NCBI GenBank assembly: GCA_031296915.1
Contig: JAVDPC010000009.1
Coordinates: 147,891-211,890, forward strand
DNA from: Cerasicoccus frondis
GTDB taxonomy: Bacteria > Verrucomicrobiota > Verrucomicrobiia > Opitutales > Cerasicoccaceae
DNA length: 64,000 bases
Reading direction: 5' to 3'
Shown here: positions 16,459-24,605 of the stretch, in pieces
Layout: the number at the start of each line of letters is the position of its first letter
How positions within the stretch are numbered: position 1 is the stretch's first letter
Translations under genes and position numbers: made by a program
The notes under the pieces: generated by a model
Databases searched by the model: none
The model's input: the letters and a program-made list of their open reading frames with translations, nothing else
What the model was told of the DNA's origin: nothing

Positions 16459-17838
16459 CTACTTGGCTGGGACCATGCGCGCCAACTCGTCCGGGCTGTT
16501 GAATAGCAAGTAAATCGCGCCATCGGGACCACTCCCGACATCGCGGATGCGGCCACGGTCTTCCAGGATGACTTCGTCGCTGACAAGCTTTTCGCCGTCG
16601 AGCGTGATCAAGTGAAGCTCCTCCTGCCGAAGCGAAGTAACCAGTAGCTTATTCTCCCAGTTGGGGAAGGCCTTGCCCTCGTAGAAATCCATCCCGCACA
16701 CGGCAATAGACGGCGTCCAGTAATGCACGGGCTGAGCCATGCCCGGCGCTGACGTTTCGCTCGTGATCGGCGTGCCGTTGTAATTCATGCCATAGGTGAT
16801 GACCGGCCAGCCGTAATTCACGCCTTTCTTGATCACGTTGAGCTCGTCGCCTCCGCGCGGACCGTGCTCTGTTTCCCAAAGCTGCCCCGTCACCGGATGG
16901 AAGTCGAGCCCCTGCGGGTTGCGGTTGCCATAGCTCCAGAGCGTGGGATAGCCATCATCCACAAACGGGTTGTCCTGCGGGATGCTCCCATCGTCAAAAA
17001 CACGGTGAATCTTTCCATTGGGGCGAGTCGTGTCCTGCGCCTGATCTTGCTGACCGCGGTCACCAATGCTGAAGAATAAATAACCATTTTTATCGAAGGC
17101 CATGCGACTGCCGAAATGCTGCCCCTTGCCAGTGTAATACTCCTCGTTCGCCTGAAAAATGGTCTGCTGCTCAACCCATTTTCCATTATCAATTTTCCCA
17201 CGGACCACTTTCGTCAACGCGCCATTCCCCTGTGAATCACTGAAGGCTAAATACACCCAGCCGTTATCGGTGTAGTGCGGGTGAAGGGCAACTTCCAGCA
17301 TACCGCCCTGCCCCTTGTCGCTAACTTCCGGGATGCCCTTAATCGATGGCCCCACGGTACCGTCAGCTTCGATGATGCGCAGCCCGCCGGGTTTCTCCGT
17401 CACCAGAAAACGCCCCCCCGGCAGAAACGCCAGCGACCACGGCGTTTTCAGGCCATCGGCGACCTTTTCCAAACGAAAGCGCTCGCCCGCCACGTTGTAT
17501 ACATCCGTGGTTCCTGGCTCTGGCTTGGGCGGATTCTCCAGGGCGTATTTCTCCCTTTCCTTCACGTAGATGACGAGGGCGCGAATCTCCTCCTTCGACA
17601 GCAAGCTTTTAAACGGAGGCATGCCGAGCTCCGGCTGGCCATTGGTAATGATGTCGGAGATCGATTCCGGGCTGCCATCGCCACGCCACACGCCGTCAAC
17701 CAATGATTTGCCAAGGCCGCCTTCCAGCTTTTCGCCATGGCAAATCTGACAATGCTGCGCATAAAGCTCGTCTACCTTGGCAGCATCCAGCACACCCCCT
17801 ACGCCAACCAATCCACCAACAAGCAACCATCGAATCAT
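16459..17838 (-). CDS. Cytochrome c / PQQ-dependent aldose sugar dehydrogenase-like protein
   Basis: Exported protein of 459 residues. After a signal peptide, a small cytochrome c domain contains CQICH (residues about 31-35) and an axial-ligand Met in LGMPPF. A Pro-rich linker leads to a six-bladed beta-propeller of the soluble glucose/aldose sugar dehydrogenase (YliI/GSDH) family: GLKTPWSLAFLPGGRFLVTE, LHPHYTDNGWVYLAF and TEHGPRGGDELNVI. The propeller would oxidise a sugar with PQQ and pass electrons to the fused heme in the periplasm. PQQ synthesis genes are not in the window. Confidence 0.88.
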   Translation of the reverse strand: MIRWLLVGGLVGVGGVLDAAKVDELYAQHCQICHGEKLEGGLGKSLVDGVWRGDGSPESISDIITNGQPELGMPPFKSLLSKEEIRALVIYVKEREKYALENPPKPEPGTTDVYNVAGERFRLEKVADGLKTPWSLAFLPGGRFLVTEKPGGLRIIEADGTVGPSIKGIPEVSDKGQGGMLEVALHPHYTDNGWVYLAFSDSQGNGALTKVVRGKIDNGKWVEQQTIFQANEEYYTGKGQHFGSRMAFDKNGYLFFSIGDRGQQDQAQDTTRPNGKIHRVFDDGSIPQDNPFVDDGYPTLWSYGNRNPQGLDFHPVTGQLWETEHGPRGGDELNVIKKGVNYGWPVITYGMNYNGTPITSETSAPGMAQPVHYWTPSIAVCGMDFYEGKAFPNWENKLLVTSLRQEELHLITLDGEKLVSDEVILEDRGRIRDVGSGPDGAIYLLFNSPDELARMVPAK

Positions 17839-17928
17839 GCGAACTGCATAGCAGAAAATTCAGCCGCCGCAAACTTCATCCGCAAATAACCGTCGCCGAG
17901 CACTCAAAATTCCCCCACGCTGCTCCCC

Positions 17929-19479
17929 GTGAAAACCGCTGACACCGCTGACGAATTCCTGGCCTGCGCCGCCGATTTCCAACTGGGCAAACTCGACACC
18001 GAGCAACCCCACCCCCTGACGCAAAACCTGTCCGCCCAATGCCAGAACGACCTCCCCGCCGCTGTTGACGCGCTGAAGGCTGTCGACGAACAAGCGCTCG
18101 CAACCATGGCTCAACGTCTGGCGCCGGCGCCAGAGCTCGCGGCAGACATCCATGCCGCCTGGGCCAACGGCGGCCGCATCTTCCTGGCCGGTTGTGGCGC
18201 CACCGGGCGACTCTCCATCGCCCTGGAAACCTTTTGCCGCAGCGGTCTGCTACCGGAAGCTTTGCAAGACAAAGTAATCGGCTTCATGGCAGGCGGCGAC
18301 GCCGCGCTGATCCGCTCCATCGAAGGCTTTGAGGACTTCCCCAGCTACGGCGCCCGTCAACTGCGTGAGCTGGGCTTTGGCGCAAAGGATTTGCTCATCG
18401 CCTCCACCGAGGGCGGCGAGACACCGTGGGTGATCGGCGCTGCGGAGGAAGCCGCGCGCATCAGCAAGCGTGCGCCGTGGTTCTGCTATTGCAACCCCGA
18501 CGACTTACTCTGCGATTTGGTCGAACGCTCGCGCCGCGTCATCGACAACCCCAGCATCCGTAAATGGAACCTCGCCGTCGGCCCAATGGGCATTGCAGGC
18601 AGCACGCGCATGCAATCCAGCACTGTCCTGCAATACGGAATTGGGCTCACCCTGGAGCTCGCCGCCAAGGAAGACTTTGCAATGCAAAGCTTTTGCCAGC
18701 GATTGACGAAATTTCAGGAAGTCGTCACCCGGCTAAACTGGCGTTTCCTCACCGATTTCATCCAACGCGAAAGCGAGATCTACCAGCAAGGCGACCGCAC
18801 GCTTTATGTCACCGAGGACTTCGGCGTCACCGTACTCACCGACACAACGGAACGTTCACCGACGTTTTCCCTGCCAGTGTTTGAGAACTATACCGGAGAC
18901 CAAACCACCGAACCGCGCAGCCTGTGCTACCTGACGATCCCTAGCCAGCCAGCCGTCGCCCTGGCCTGGCGACAACTCCTACTGCGCGACCCGCGCTGCC
19001 TCACCTGGCCAGACGAGCTCCCCGTCACCCGTCACGAGCGCCTGATGGGTTATGACATCAGTGCGCGCGCCGCGCATAACCGCGCCGCCTCCTGCGGTGA
19101 AGCGCGGCACCACGTGTTCAGCATCGATTCAGTCGACGGCGTCATCATGTGGTCGCTGGATCGCCTCGCGGCGACTGCCGTGCCCCCGGGCCTTCCCCTG
19201 CTCGATGCACAGACTTTGCTCAAGATGCTGCTCAATGCCCACTCGACACTCGTCATGGGCCGACTTGGCCGCTACGAGGACAACCTCATGACCTACGTCA
19301 AACCGAGCAACAACAAGCTGATCGATCGCGCAATCCGCTACATTCAAACTTTGCAACGCAGAGTAAACAGCGCCCCCTCCAGCTACGAAACCATTTGCCG
19401 CGAACTTTACGAACAACGCAAAATCCTGGCGCCCGACGAACCAATCGTGCTGAAAACCTTAGCCGCTCTCGAGACTTAA
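17929..19479 (+). CDS. MurQ/GCKR-like SIS-domain protein
   Basis: Protein of 516 residues related to N-acetylmuramate-6-phosphate etherase (MurQ) and the glucokinase regulator (GCKR). The SIS domain has GGRIFLAGCGATGRLS at residues 81-96, FMAGGDAALIRSIEGFED, and ASTEGGETPWVIGA, and then AGSTRMQ. The MurQ-like C-terminus is also present (LLNAHSTLVMGRLGRYEDNL, then KPSNNKLIDRAIRYI). Roughly 190 residues are inserted between them, so the protein is much longer than MurQ (about 300). The following GH20 gene fits amino-sugar or peptidoglycan-fragment recycling. It carries three copies of the intragenic palindrome. Etherase activity is inferred, not certain. Confidence 0.75.
   Translation: MKTADTADEFLACAADFQLGKLDTEQPHPLTQNLSAQCQNDLPAAVDALKAVDEQALATMAQRLAPAPELAADIHAAWANGGRIFLAGCGATGRLSIALETFCRSGLLPEALQDKVIGFMAGGDAALIRSIEGFEDFPSYGARQLRELGFGAKDLLIASTEGGETPWVIGAAEEAARISKRAPWFCYCNPDDLLCDLVERSRRVIDNPSIRKWNLAVGPMGIAGSTRMQSSTVLQYGIGLTLELAAKEDFAMQSFCQRLTKFQEVVTRLNWRFLTDFIQRESEIYQQGDRTLYVTEDFGVTVLTDTTERSPTFSLPVFENYTGDQTTEPRSLCYLTIPSQPAVALAWRQLLLRDPRCLTWPDELPVTRHERLMGYDISARAAHNRAASCGEARHHVFSIDSVDGVIMWSLDRLAATAVPPGLPLLDAQTLLKMLLNAHSTLVMGRLGRYEDNLMTYVKPSNNKLIDRAIRYIQTLQRRVNSAPSSYETICRELYEQRKILAPDEPIVLKTLAALET
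18259..18275. repeat. Intragenic palindrome copy 2 (GCTTTGC-AAG-ACAAAGT)
   Basis: Inside the MurQ-like gene, read as A-L-Q-D-K-V, the same hexapeptide that one of the bioD copies encodes. Confidence 0.8.
18674..18690. repeat. Intragenic palindrome copy 3 (ACTTTGC-AAT-GCAAAGC)
   Basis: Inside the MurQ-like gene, read in a different frame as D-F-A-M-Q-S. Confidence 0.8.
19348..19364. repeat. Intragenic palindrome copy 4 (ACTTTGC-AAC-GCAGAGT)
   Basis: One mismatch in the right arm; near the 3' end of the MurQ-like gene, read as T-L-Q-R-R-V. Confidence 0.75.
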
Positions 19480-19552
19480 ACCCTTTCAAATTCGCGGAAT
19501 TGGATAAATCCCAATTGACGCCCACACCGAAAGCCCGGAAAATCCCGCCACC

Positions 19553-21250
19553 ATGCTGCTCATTCCCGAACCACGCAAACTCAAGATCAACGAAGGTTCC
19601 TGCCCAGCGGACATTGCTTCCAGTTTGAGCATTGGCGACAACGACATCCCCCCCCAGGGCTACCGCCTCACCATTCAACCCGGCAAAATATCGATCAAGG
19701 CCGCCGATGCCGCAGGCGCATTTTACGCCGAACAAACCCTGGAGCAAATAACCGAGCAATCCAAGGGCGCAGGCCTGCCCTGCCTGCGCATTGACGACTG
19801 GCCCGACTTCTCCGTCCGCGGCTACATGCTCGATATTTCCCGCGACCGCGTGCCCACTATGGAGCACCTGCGCCGCCTCGTCGACGCCCTAGCCGCGCTG
19901 CGCTATAACCAACTGCAGCTCTACACCGAACACACCTTCGCCTACACCGGGCATGAAACCGTGTGGGGCATGGCCTCGCCCATGACGGCCGAGGAGATCG
20001 AAGAACTCGACACCTATTGCGCGGACCGCCACATCGAGCTCGTGCCCAACCAGAATTCTTTCGGCCACTTCGAGCGTTGGCTTCAACATGAGGAATACCA
20101 AAACCTCGCCGAGTGCCCGGACGGCTTTACCCACCCGCTGACCGGCCCACGCCCCTATGGCGGCACCCTGCGACCCAATGAAGAAAGCCTCAGCTTTCTC
20201 AACGAACTTTACAGCGAACTGCTGCCCCATTTCTCGAGCAATAAATTTAACGTTGGCGGCGATGAGCCCTGGGAGCTGGGTCAAGGTTGGAGCAAAGCGC
20301 AAATCGACATTGAGGGCAAGCACGCCATCTACGCCCGCTTCCTCAAACGCATTTGCGAACTCGCCGAAAGCCACAACGCCGAGCCCATGTGCTGGGCCGA
20401 CATCCTGCTCGAAAACCCGGCATTCATCGATGAGCTGCCCGCCAGCGTAACGCCCATACTTTGGGGCTACGAGGCCAACCACCCCTTCGACCAACAGTGC
20501 GCGATTCTCGCCAGCACGGATCGCCCCTTCTACGTGGCGCCCGGCGACTCCACCTGGAACAGCTTTACCGGCCGCGTCCGTAACATGCTCGAAAACATCC
20601 GCTCCGCCGCACGCCACGGGTTGAGCCAAAATGCAGTCGGCTTCCTGGTGACGCATTGGGGCGACAACGGCCATCCGCAAACGTGGGCGGTCAGCCTGCC
20701 GGGCATGGTCGCGGGCGCCTTATTTTCCTGGTATGGCGACGCCGAGAGCAACCTGGACCTCACCCGCCAAATCAACCGTCTCTTTTTTAAGGGAGAAGAC
20801 CGCACCGCCGCCGAAGTGCTGTTGGAGCTCGGCGACGTCGACCACGCCATCCCGCTCAAGCTCGCCAACCAGAGTTTTCTTTTTTCCAGCATGAGACTGC
20901 CCATCGAGGAACTACAAGCCAAGCTGGTCAGTTGCCCGGAATCATGTTTTGAAGGCGTCATCAGCCAAACCTGGGAGTGGGAATCCGTGCTCAACGGCAC
21001 GACTATCCACGCCGATGACGCCCATTGGCTGCGCGATGAAATGGACCTCGCGATCGACCTCACCCGCTTCGCTGCTCAGCGTTGCCTGGCTGTTAAAAGC
21101 CACACTGGCCCCGCAAACGAATTCAATCTCGGTTCAGGTTTGCGCGCCGAACTCTCCTCGCTCATTGGCCAATTTGAAAAACTGTGGACTCGCCGCAGCC
21201 GCATCGGCGGCTTGCACGAAAGCAGCCAACGCCTGCGCCGTTTGCTTTAG
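19553..21250 (+). CDS. Glycoside hydrolase family 20 beta-N-acetylhexosaminidase
   Basis: Protein of 565 residues with a GH20 N-terminal support domain (YRLTIQPGKISIKAADAAGA) and a TIM barrel starting DFSVRGYMLDISRDRVPT. The catalytic Asp-Glu pair is in FNVGGDEPWELG (about residues 236-237), used in substrate-assisted catalysis through the 2-acetamido group. It should release terminal GlcNAc or GalNAc from oligosaccharides. I see no signal peptide, suggesting a cytoplasmic role, in keeping with the MurQ-like gene 73 bp upstream in the same direction. It is followed by a riboswitch-controlled unit. Confidence 0.9.
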   Translation: MLLIPEPRKLKINEGSCPADIASSLSIGDNDIPPQGYRLTIQPGKISIKAADAAGAFYAEQTLEQITEQSKGAGLPCLRIDDWPDFSVRGYMLDISRDRVPTMEHLRRLVDALAALRYNQLQLYTEHTFAYTGHETVWGMASPMTAEEIEELDTYCADRHIELVPNQNSFGHFERWLQHEEYQNLAECPDGFTHPLTGPRPYGGTLRPNEESLSFLNELYSELLPHFSSNKFNVGGDEPWELGQGWSKAQIDIEGKHAIYARFLKRICELAESHNAEPMCWADILLENPAFIDELPASVTPILWGYEANHPFDQQCAILASTDRPFYVAPGDSTWNSFTGRVRNMLENIRSAARHGLSQNAVGFLVTHWGDNGHPQTWAVSLPGMVAGALFSWYGDAESNLDLTRQINRLFFKGEDRTAAEVLLELGDVDHAIPLKLANQSFLFSSMRLPIEELQAKLVSCPESCFEGVISQTWEWESVLNGTTIHADDAHWLRDEMDLAIDLTRFAAQRCLAVKSHTGPANEFNLGSGLRAELSSLIGQFEKLWTRRSRIGGLHESSQRLRRLL

Positions 21251-21404
21251 AAATCGGATCAGTCAATTCAGCGTAGCATTCTGTTCATATTTTGGCGAAC
21301 CGCCATCAAGCCGCGTGCAAACAGCGAGAGCTGATACGAATCAAACTTTCGAAAGTCTATGTGAGTTTGGATAGTTCAAGCGAAGAGCATCCAATCAATA
21401 ATAA

Positions 21405-21436
21405 AAACTTATTTCAAGAACCCATCAAATAAGTTT
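21405..21436 (+). terminator. A+T-rich inverted repeat downstream of the GH20 gene
   Basis: Perfect 10-bp arms AAACTTATTT / AAATAAGTTT with a 12-nt loop, 154 bp after the GH20 stop. The stem is weak for an intrinsic terminator, and a second 9-bp stem (GATTGAATG/CATTCAATC, 21459-21486) follows directly before the riboswitch. It could instead be part of the leader fold. Confidence 0.35.
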
Positions 21437-21486
21437 AATTGAACTTTCATCCAATTGCGATTGAATGAAACTCGAACCATTCAATC

Positions 21487-21597
21487 AACAGATACGGGGT
21501 AATCCTGTGAGATCCAGGAGCTGACGCGCAACTGTGTTCGGTCGCACGACCGAGAGCCAGAATTCCCGTGCTAGACATCTTCGCGCTTGAGATGTCG
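21487..21597 (+). ncRNA. Cobalamin (B12) riboswitch
   Basis: The core matches the cobalamin riboswitch in order and spacing. ACGGGGTAATCC is followed by TGTGAGATCC, the B12-box-like GCTGACGCGCAACTGT, a CGGTCG/CGACCG stem, AGAGCCAGAATTCCCGT, and then a GACATCT/AGATGTC hairpin. The ACGGG near 21494 can pair with CCCGT near 21564 to close the core. The loop of the last hairpin contains GCGC, as does the box loop, which fits the known L5-L13 kissing contact. It lies about 90 nt upstream of the transporter ATG, in the right direction. The exact 5' edge is uncertain. Confidence 0.85.
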
Positions 21598-21687
21598 GCC
21601 TTGGCAACGTGCTCAGCTAGCAAGAAAAGTTAGGCAGGTTGGAGGGCTGACGTATCGGGCGACGTCAATCCTTCGAGACTATACGAC

Positions 21688-23295
21688 ATGCTAAGTTCTA
21701 TCATAGATTCGCTCCTTGGAAATCCACTCATGACGCTGTTTGCCTTAATTGGCATTGGGCTGATCCTCGGCAGCATCCAAATTAAAGGCATCACGCTCGG
21801 CTCTTCCGGGGTTATTTTCATCGCCTTACTGGCGGGGCATTTTGGCGGAACGATCCCCGCTGGCGTCGGACAAATCGGCTTAACGCTGTTCGTCTACTGT
21901 GTCGGCATCGGTGCGGGCAGTCGCTTCTTTGGGGCTCTCAAACGCGAAGGCAGCCAACTGGCAAAACTGGCGCTCGTCGTGGTCGGCGTAGGCGCGTTGA
22001 CCACTTGGGGGCTTGCCAAATACTTCGACATCAGCGCCGCCATGGCGGTGGGCGCCTTTGCTGGAGCAATGACGAGCACTCCGGCCTTGGCCGCTGGATC
22101 AGAGGCCGCCGGCAACCTGGAGACAGATGTCGTAGTTGGCTACGGCATTGCCTATCCCTTTGGCGTGATTGGCGTGGTGTTGTTTGTCCAGTTGATCCCC
22201 AGATTGCTACGCTTGAAAATCGAAGAAGACACTGCGGAAATCACCGGTGGCCTTGCTACGAAGATTGAACGTCGGCTCGTCCAAGTGCTTAACCAAAACC
22301 TCTACGGCAAACGTCTCGCCGAATGCAGCCTGAGCGACCTCAAGGGCTGCCAAGTATCACGCGTGTGGCGAAACAATCGCTTAGAGCCGGTGCGCTATGA
22401 AGACGTCTATGCCGAGGGGCAGTTGCTCTTGCTCGTGGGTGACATCAAGGCGGTCAACATTGCGACCGAACTAATCGGCAAAACTAGCGACCAAAGCATC
22501 GTCCTCGACGCCGACAACGAGCGCCAGCAAATGGTCGTCGTTAAGCAAGATCTAGTCGGACAGACCATGGCGCAGGTCGATCCGCTTCGCCAGCATGGGG
22601 TAACCATCACGCGCATTTGCCGTATGGACTTCACCTTCGTTCCCGATCAAAACACACGCTTGGAAAAAGGCGACATCCTCACCGTTGTTGGCGCGAGGGA
22701 TCGCTTAACCAACTTCGCTCAAACCCTCGGACATCACTCCCAGGCCGTATCTGAGACCAGCATTGTCTCAATGGCCATTGGACTCACGCTTGGTGTCGCC
22801 CTCGGGCGAATGAGCATTCCGCTGCCATGGGGCGACACTTTCTCCCTTGGCTTGGCGGGTGGTCCGCTAATGGTCGCGTTGCTATTGGGACACTTTGGCC
22901 GCGTAGGCGGCATCGTAGGCTACATTCCCCGACCAACCCGCATGATGCTCCAGGAAATGGGTCTGGTCTTTTTCCTCGCCGACGCCGGCATCAAGGGGGG
23001 CGCATCCATGGGCGCCGCGATCCAAAACGAGGGCGCAAAAATATTCCTCGTGGGCGCATTGATCAGCATCGTGCCGATGATCGTTGGCTACCTGACCGCT
23101 CGCAAGGCCATGAAGTTGACACTTGCTCAAAGCCTCGGCGGCATCTGTGGCGGCATGACCAGCACCCCTGCCCTCGGAGCCATTGTCTCTAAAACTCACC
23201 AGCAAGCGCCCATTGTAAGCTACGCCACGGTCTATCCAGTAGCTGTCATCATGATGGCGCTACTGGCAAAATTCCTCATCAAGCTAATCGGCTAA
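21688..23295 (+). CDS. AspT/YidE/YbjL-family transporter with two RCK_C domains
   Basis: Membrane protein of 535 residues with the duplicated aspartate-alanine-exchanger architecture. One hydrophobic half is at about residues 1-175, two cytoplasmic TrkA_C/RCK_C domains lie at about 195-265 and 280-350, and a second hydrophobic half follows. Both halves contain the repeated MTSTPALxA motif (GAMTSTPALAAGSEAAGNLE and GGMTSTPALGAIVSKTHQQA). Family members exchange amino acids or dicarboxylates, and many are uncharacterised. Placement behind a B12 riboswitch suggests a role linked to cobalamin, cobalt or methionine supply. The start codon lacks a strong ribosome-binding site. Confidence 0.88.
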   Translation: MLSSIIDSLLGNPLMTLFALIGIGLILGSIQIKGITLGSSGVIFIALLAGHFGGTIPAGVGQIGLTLFVYCVGIGAGSRFFGALKREGSQLAKLALVVVGVGALTTWGLAKYFDISAAMAVGAFAGAMTSTPALAAGSEAAGNLETDVVVGYGIAYPFGVIGVVLFVQLIPRLLRLKIEEDTAEITGGLATKIERRLVQVLNQNLYGKRLAECSLSDLKGCQVSRVWRNNRLEPVRYEDVYAEGQLLLLVGDIKAVNIATELIGKTSDQSIVLDADNERQQMVVVKQDLVGQTMAQVDPLRQHGVTITRICRMDFTFVPDQNTRLEKGDILTVVGARDRLTNFAQTLGHHSQAVSETSIVSMAIGLTLGVALGRMSIPLPWGDTFSLGLAGGPLMVALLLGHFGRVGGIVGYIPRPTRMMLQEMGLVFFLADAGIKGGASMGAAIQNEGAKIFLVGALISIVPMIVGYLTARKAMKLTLAQSLGGICGGMTSTPALGAIVSKTHQQAPIVSYATVYPVAVIMMALLAKFLIKLIG

Positions 23296-23337
23296 CCCTG
23301 TTTACCGCCGTGTATTCAACACCAAACCTCAACCATC

Positions 23338-23580
23338 ATGAAAACGAATGCGATATCTCCTCCCCCGCCCCGTCAAGTTTGCAAGCATGAGATCAAGCAA
23401 TGTCCACGTTGCGGCAGCGCCTTCGAGTGCAAGATGAATAACATCATCCATTGCCAATGCACACAGGTGTCGATGCCTAACGGCCTTCCTTCCTGGGTGG
23501 ACGAGCTCTACGACGACTGCCTCTGCCCTCGCTGTTTGCGCATCCTCGCCACTGAGGCAAAGGAACGCCCGGAACAATAG
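23338..23580 (+). CDS. Cysteine-rich CWC family protein
   Basis: Small protein of 80 residues with the CWC pattern: CPRCGSAFECKMNN, then HCQCTQVSMP, then YDDCLCPRCLRILA. The paired Cys-x2-Cys and Cys-x-Cys motifs suggest a bound metal, usually assumed to be zinc. Function is unknown. It starts 43 bp after the transporter in the same direction, so it is probably part of the riboswitch-controlled transcript. Confidence 0.85.
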   Translation: MKTNAISPPPPRQVCKHEIKQCPRCGSAFECKMNNIIHCQCTQVSMPNGLPSWVDELYDDCLCPRCLRILATEAKERPEQ

Positions 23581-23586
23581 AGAGGA

Positions 23587-24486
23587 TTAGGGCTTCATTT
23601 GTTTTCCATGCGAGCGCGCCAGCTCAAGAAAGGCGTGGATATAGTCGATGTCAGCGTCGGTTTCCCTGATGCCGAGGTAGAGCTTTTTATCGACGCCCTT
23701 GGCGCCCAAGCGCACGGGGAAAACTGAGAAACGATCTGCATATTCTTCAACTAACCAGCGCGGCAACGCCGCAACCCCACGGCCACTCTCGACCATTTGT
23801 AACATGATGTCGGTGGTCTCAATTTTCTTATGCATTTTGGGGCTAATGCCAGCCGGCGTTAAGAAGCGCGTAAAGACATCGAGGCGGTCGATATCCACGG
23901 GATAGGTAATAAGCACTTCGCCGGTCAGCTGCTTGGGCTTTACGTGCTTGGCCTTGCGCAATGGGTGCTCCGGACCGACCACTAGGACTTGCTCGTAGTC
24001 AAAAACGGGCTCAAAAGAAAGACTCGCTTTGTAGAGTGGATCGGGCGTCACCAGCATATCGATCTCATGCCCGAATAAGGCGCCGATGCCGCCAAACTGA
24101 AACTTCTGCTTCACGTCTAAATCCACCGAGGGCCATGCCGCCAAATACGGCGCTGCCACCTTGAGTAACCAGCGGTAACAGGGGTGGCATTCGATGCCGA
24201 TGCGCAACGTGCCACGTTCGCCTTGGGCAAACTGTTTAAGCCGCTCTTCAGCGTGTTCGAGTTGGGGAATGATTCGGTTCGCGGCGGCGATCAGGTATTC
24301 GCCAGCCTGTGTCGGGCGGAGACTACGCCCCTCGCGATACCAGACCTCCACGCCGAGCTGTTCTTCCAAGCGACGTATGCTGTGGCTCAGCGCAGACTGT
24401 GTCAGATAGAGCTTGTCCGAGGCTGCGGTTAGCGTGCCGAGCTCTTCCACGGCGCGTAAAATTTCCAGGTGTATGCGTTCGATCAT
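23587..24486 (-). CDS. metR: LysR-family regulator MetR
   Basis: LysR-type activator of 299 residues. It has an N-terminal winged helix-turn-helix (LTAASDKLYLTQSALSHSIR) and a periplasmic-binding-type effector domain. Beyond family level, the segments GIECHPCYRWL and YPVDIDRLDVFTRFLTPAGI match MetR, which senses homocysteine and activates metE. Divergent orientation to metE with 119 bp between starts is the classical metR-metE arrangement. The stop lies 6 bp from the end of the convergent CWC gene. Confidence 0.92.
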   Translation of the reverse strand: MIERIHLEILRAVEELGTLTAASDKLYLTQSALSHSIRRLEEQLGVEVWYREGRSLRPTQAGEYLIAAANRIIPQLEHAEERLKQFAQGERGTLRIGIECHPCYRWLLKVAAPYLAAWPSVDLDVKQKFQFGGIGALFGHEIDMLVTPDPLYKASLSFEPVFDYEQVLVVGPEHPLRKAKHVKPKQLTGEVLITYPVDIDRLDVFTRFLTPAGISPKMHKKIETTDIMLQMVESGRGVAALPRWLVEEYADRFSVFPVRLGAKGVDKKLYLGIRETDADIDYIHAFLELARSHGKQMKP

Positions 24487-24509
24487 GGCAAAATGACGAT
24501 ATTCGATTC

Positions 24510-24524
24510 ATGACACAGTGTCAT
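24510..24524. promoter_or_regulatory. Candidate MetR operator in the metR-metE intergenic region
   Basis: 15-bp palindrome ATGACAC-A-GTGTCAT, 24 bp upstream of the metR ATG and about 80 bp upstream of metE. LysR-type regulators bind such dyads between divergent promoters. It is not the E. coli MetR box (TGAA-N5-TTCA); a wider TGAA-N15-TTCA also occurs at 24532-24554. Confidence 0.5.
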
Positions 24525-24605
24525 TGATACGTGAAAACATACCATTTTACTTCATTGGTTCAAGCTGGTATCCTTGGATAACTCAATAATCCAAACGAAC
24601 ATACT

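Noticed and set aside
18376-18390. CTTTG-GCG-CAAAG in the MurQ-like gene
   Set aside because: The arms are 2 bp closer than in the family; it reads as the plausible SIS segment G-F-G-A-K-D.
24532-24554. TGAA-N15-TTCA as a MetR box
   Set aside because: Known MetR boxes have N5 between the half-sites; mentioned only as an alternative to the 15-bp palindrome.
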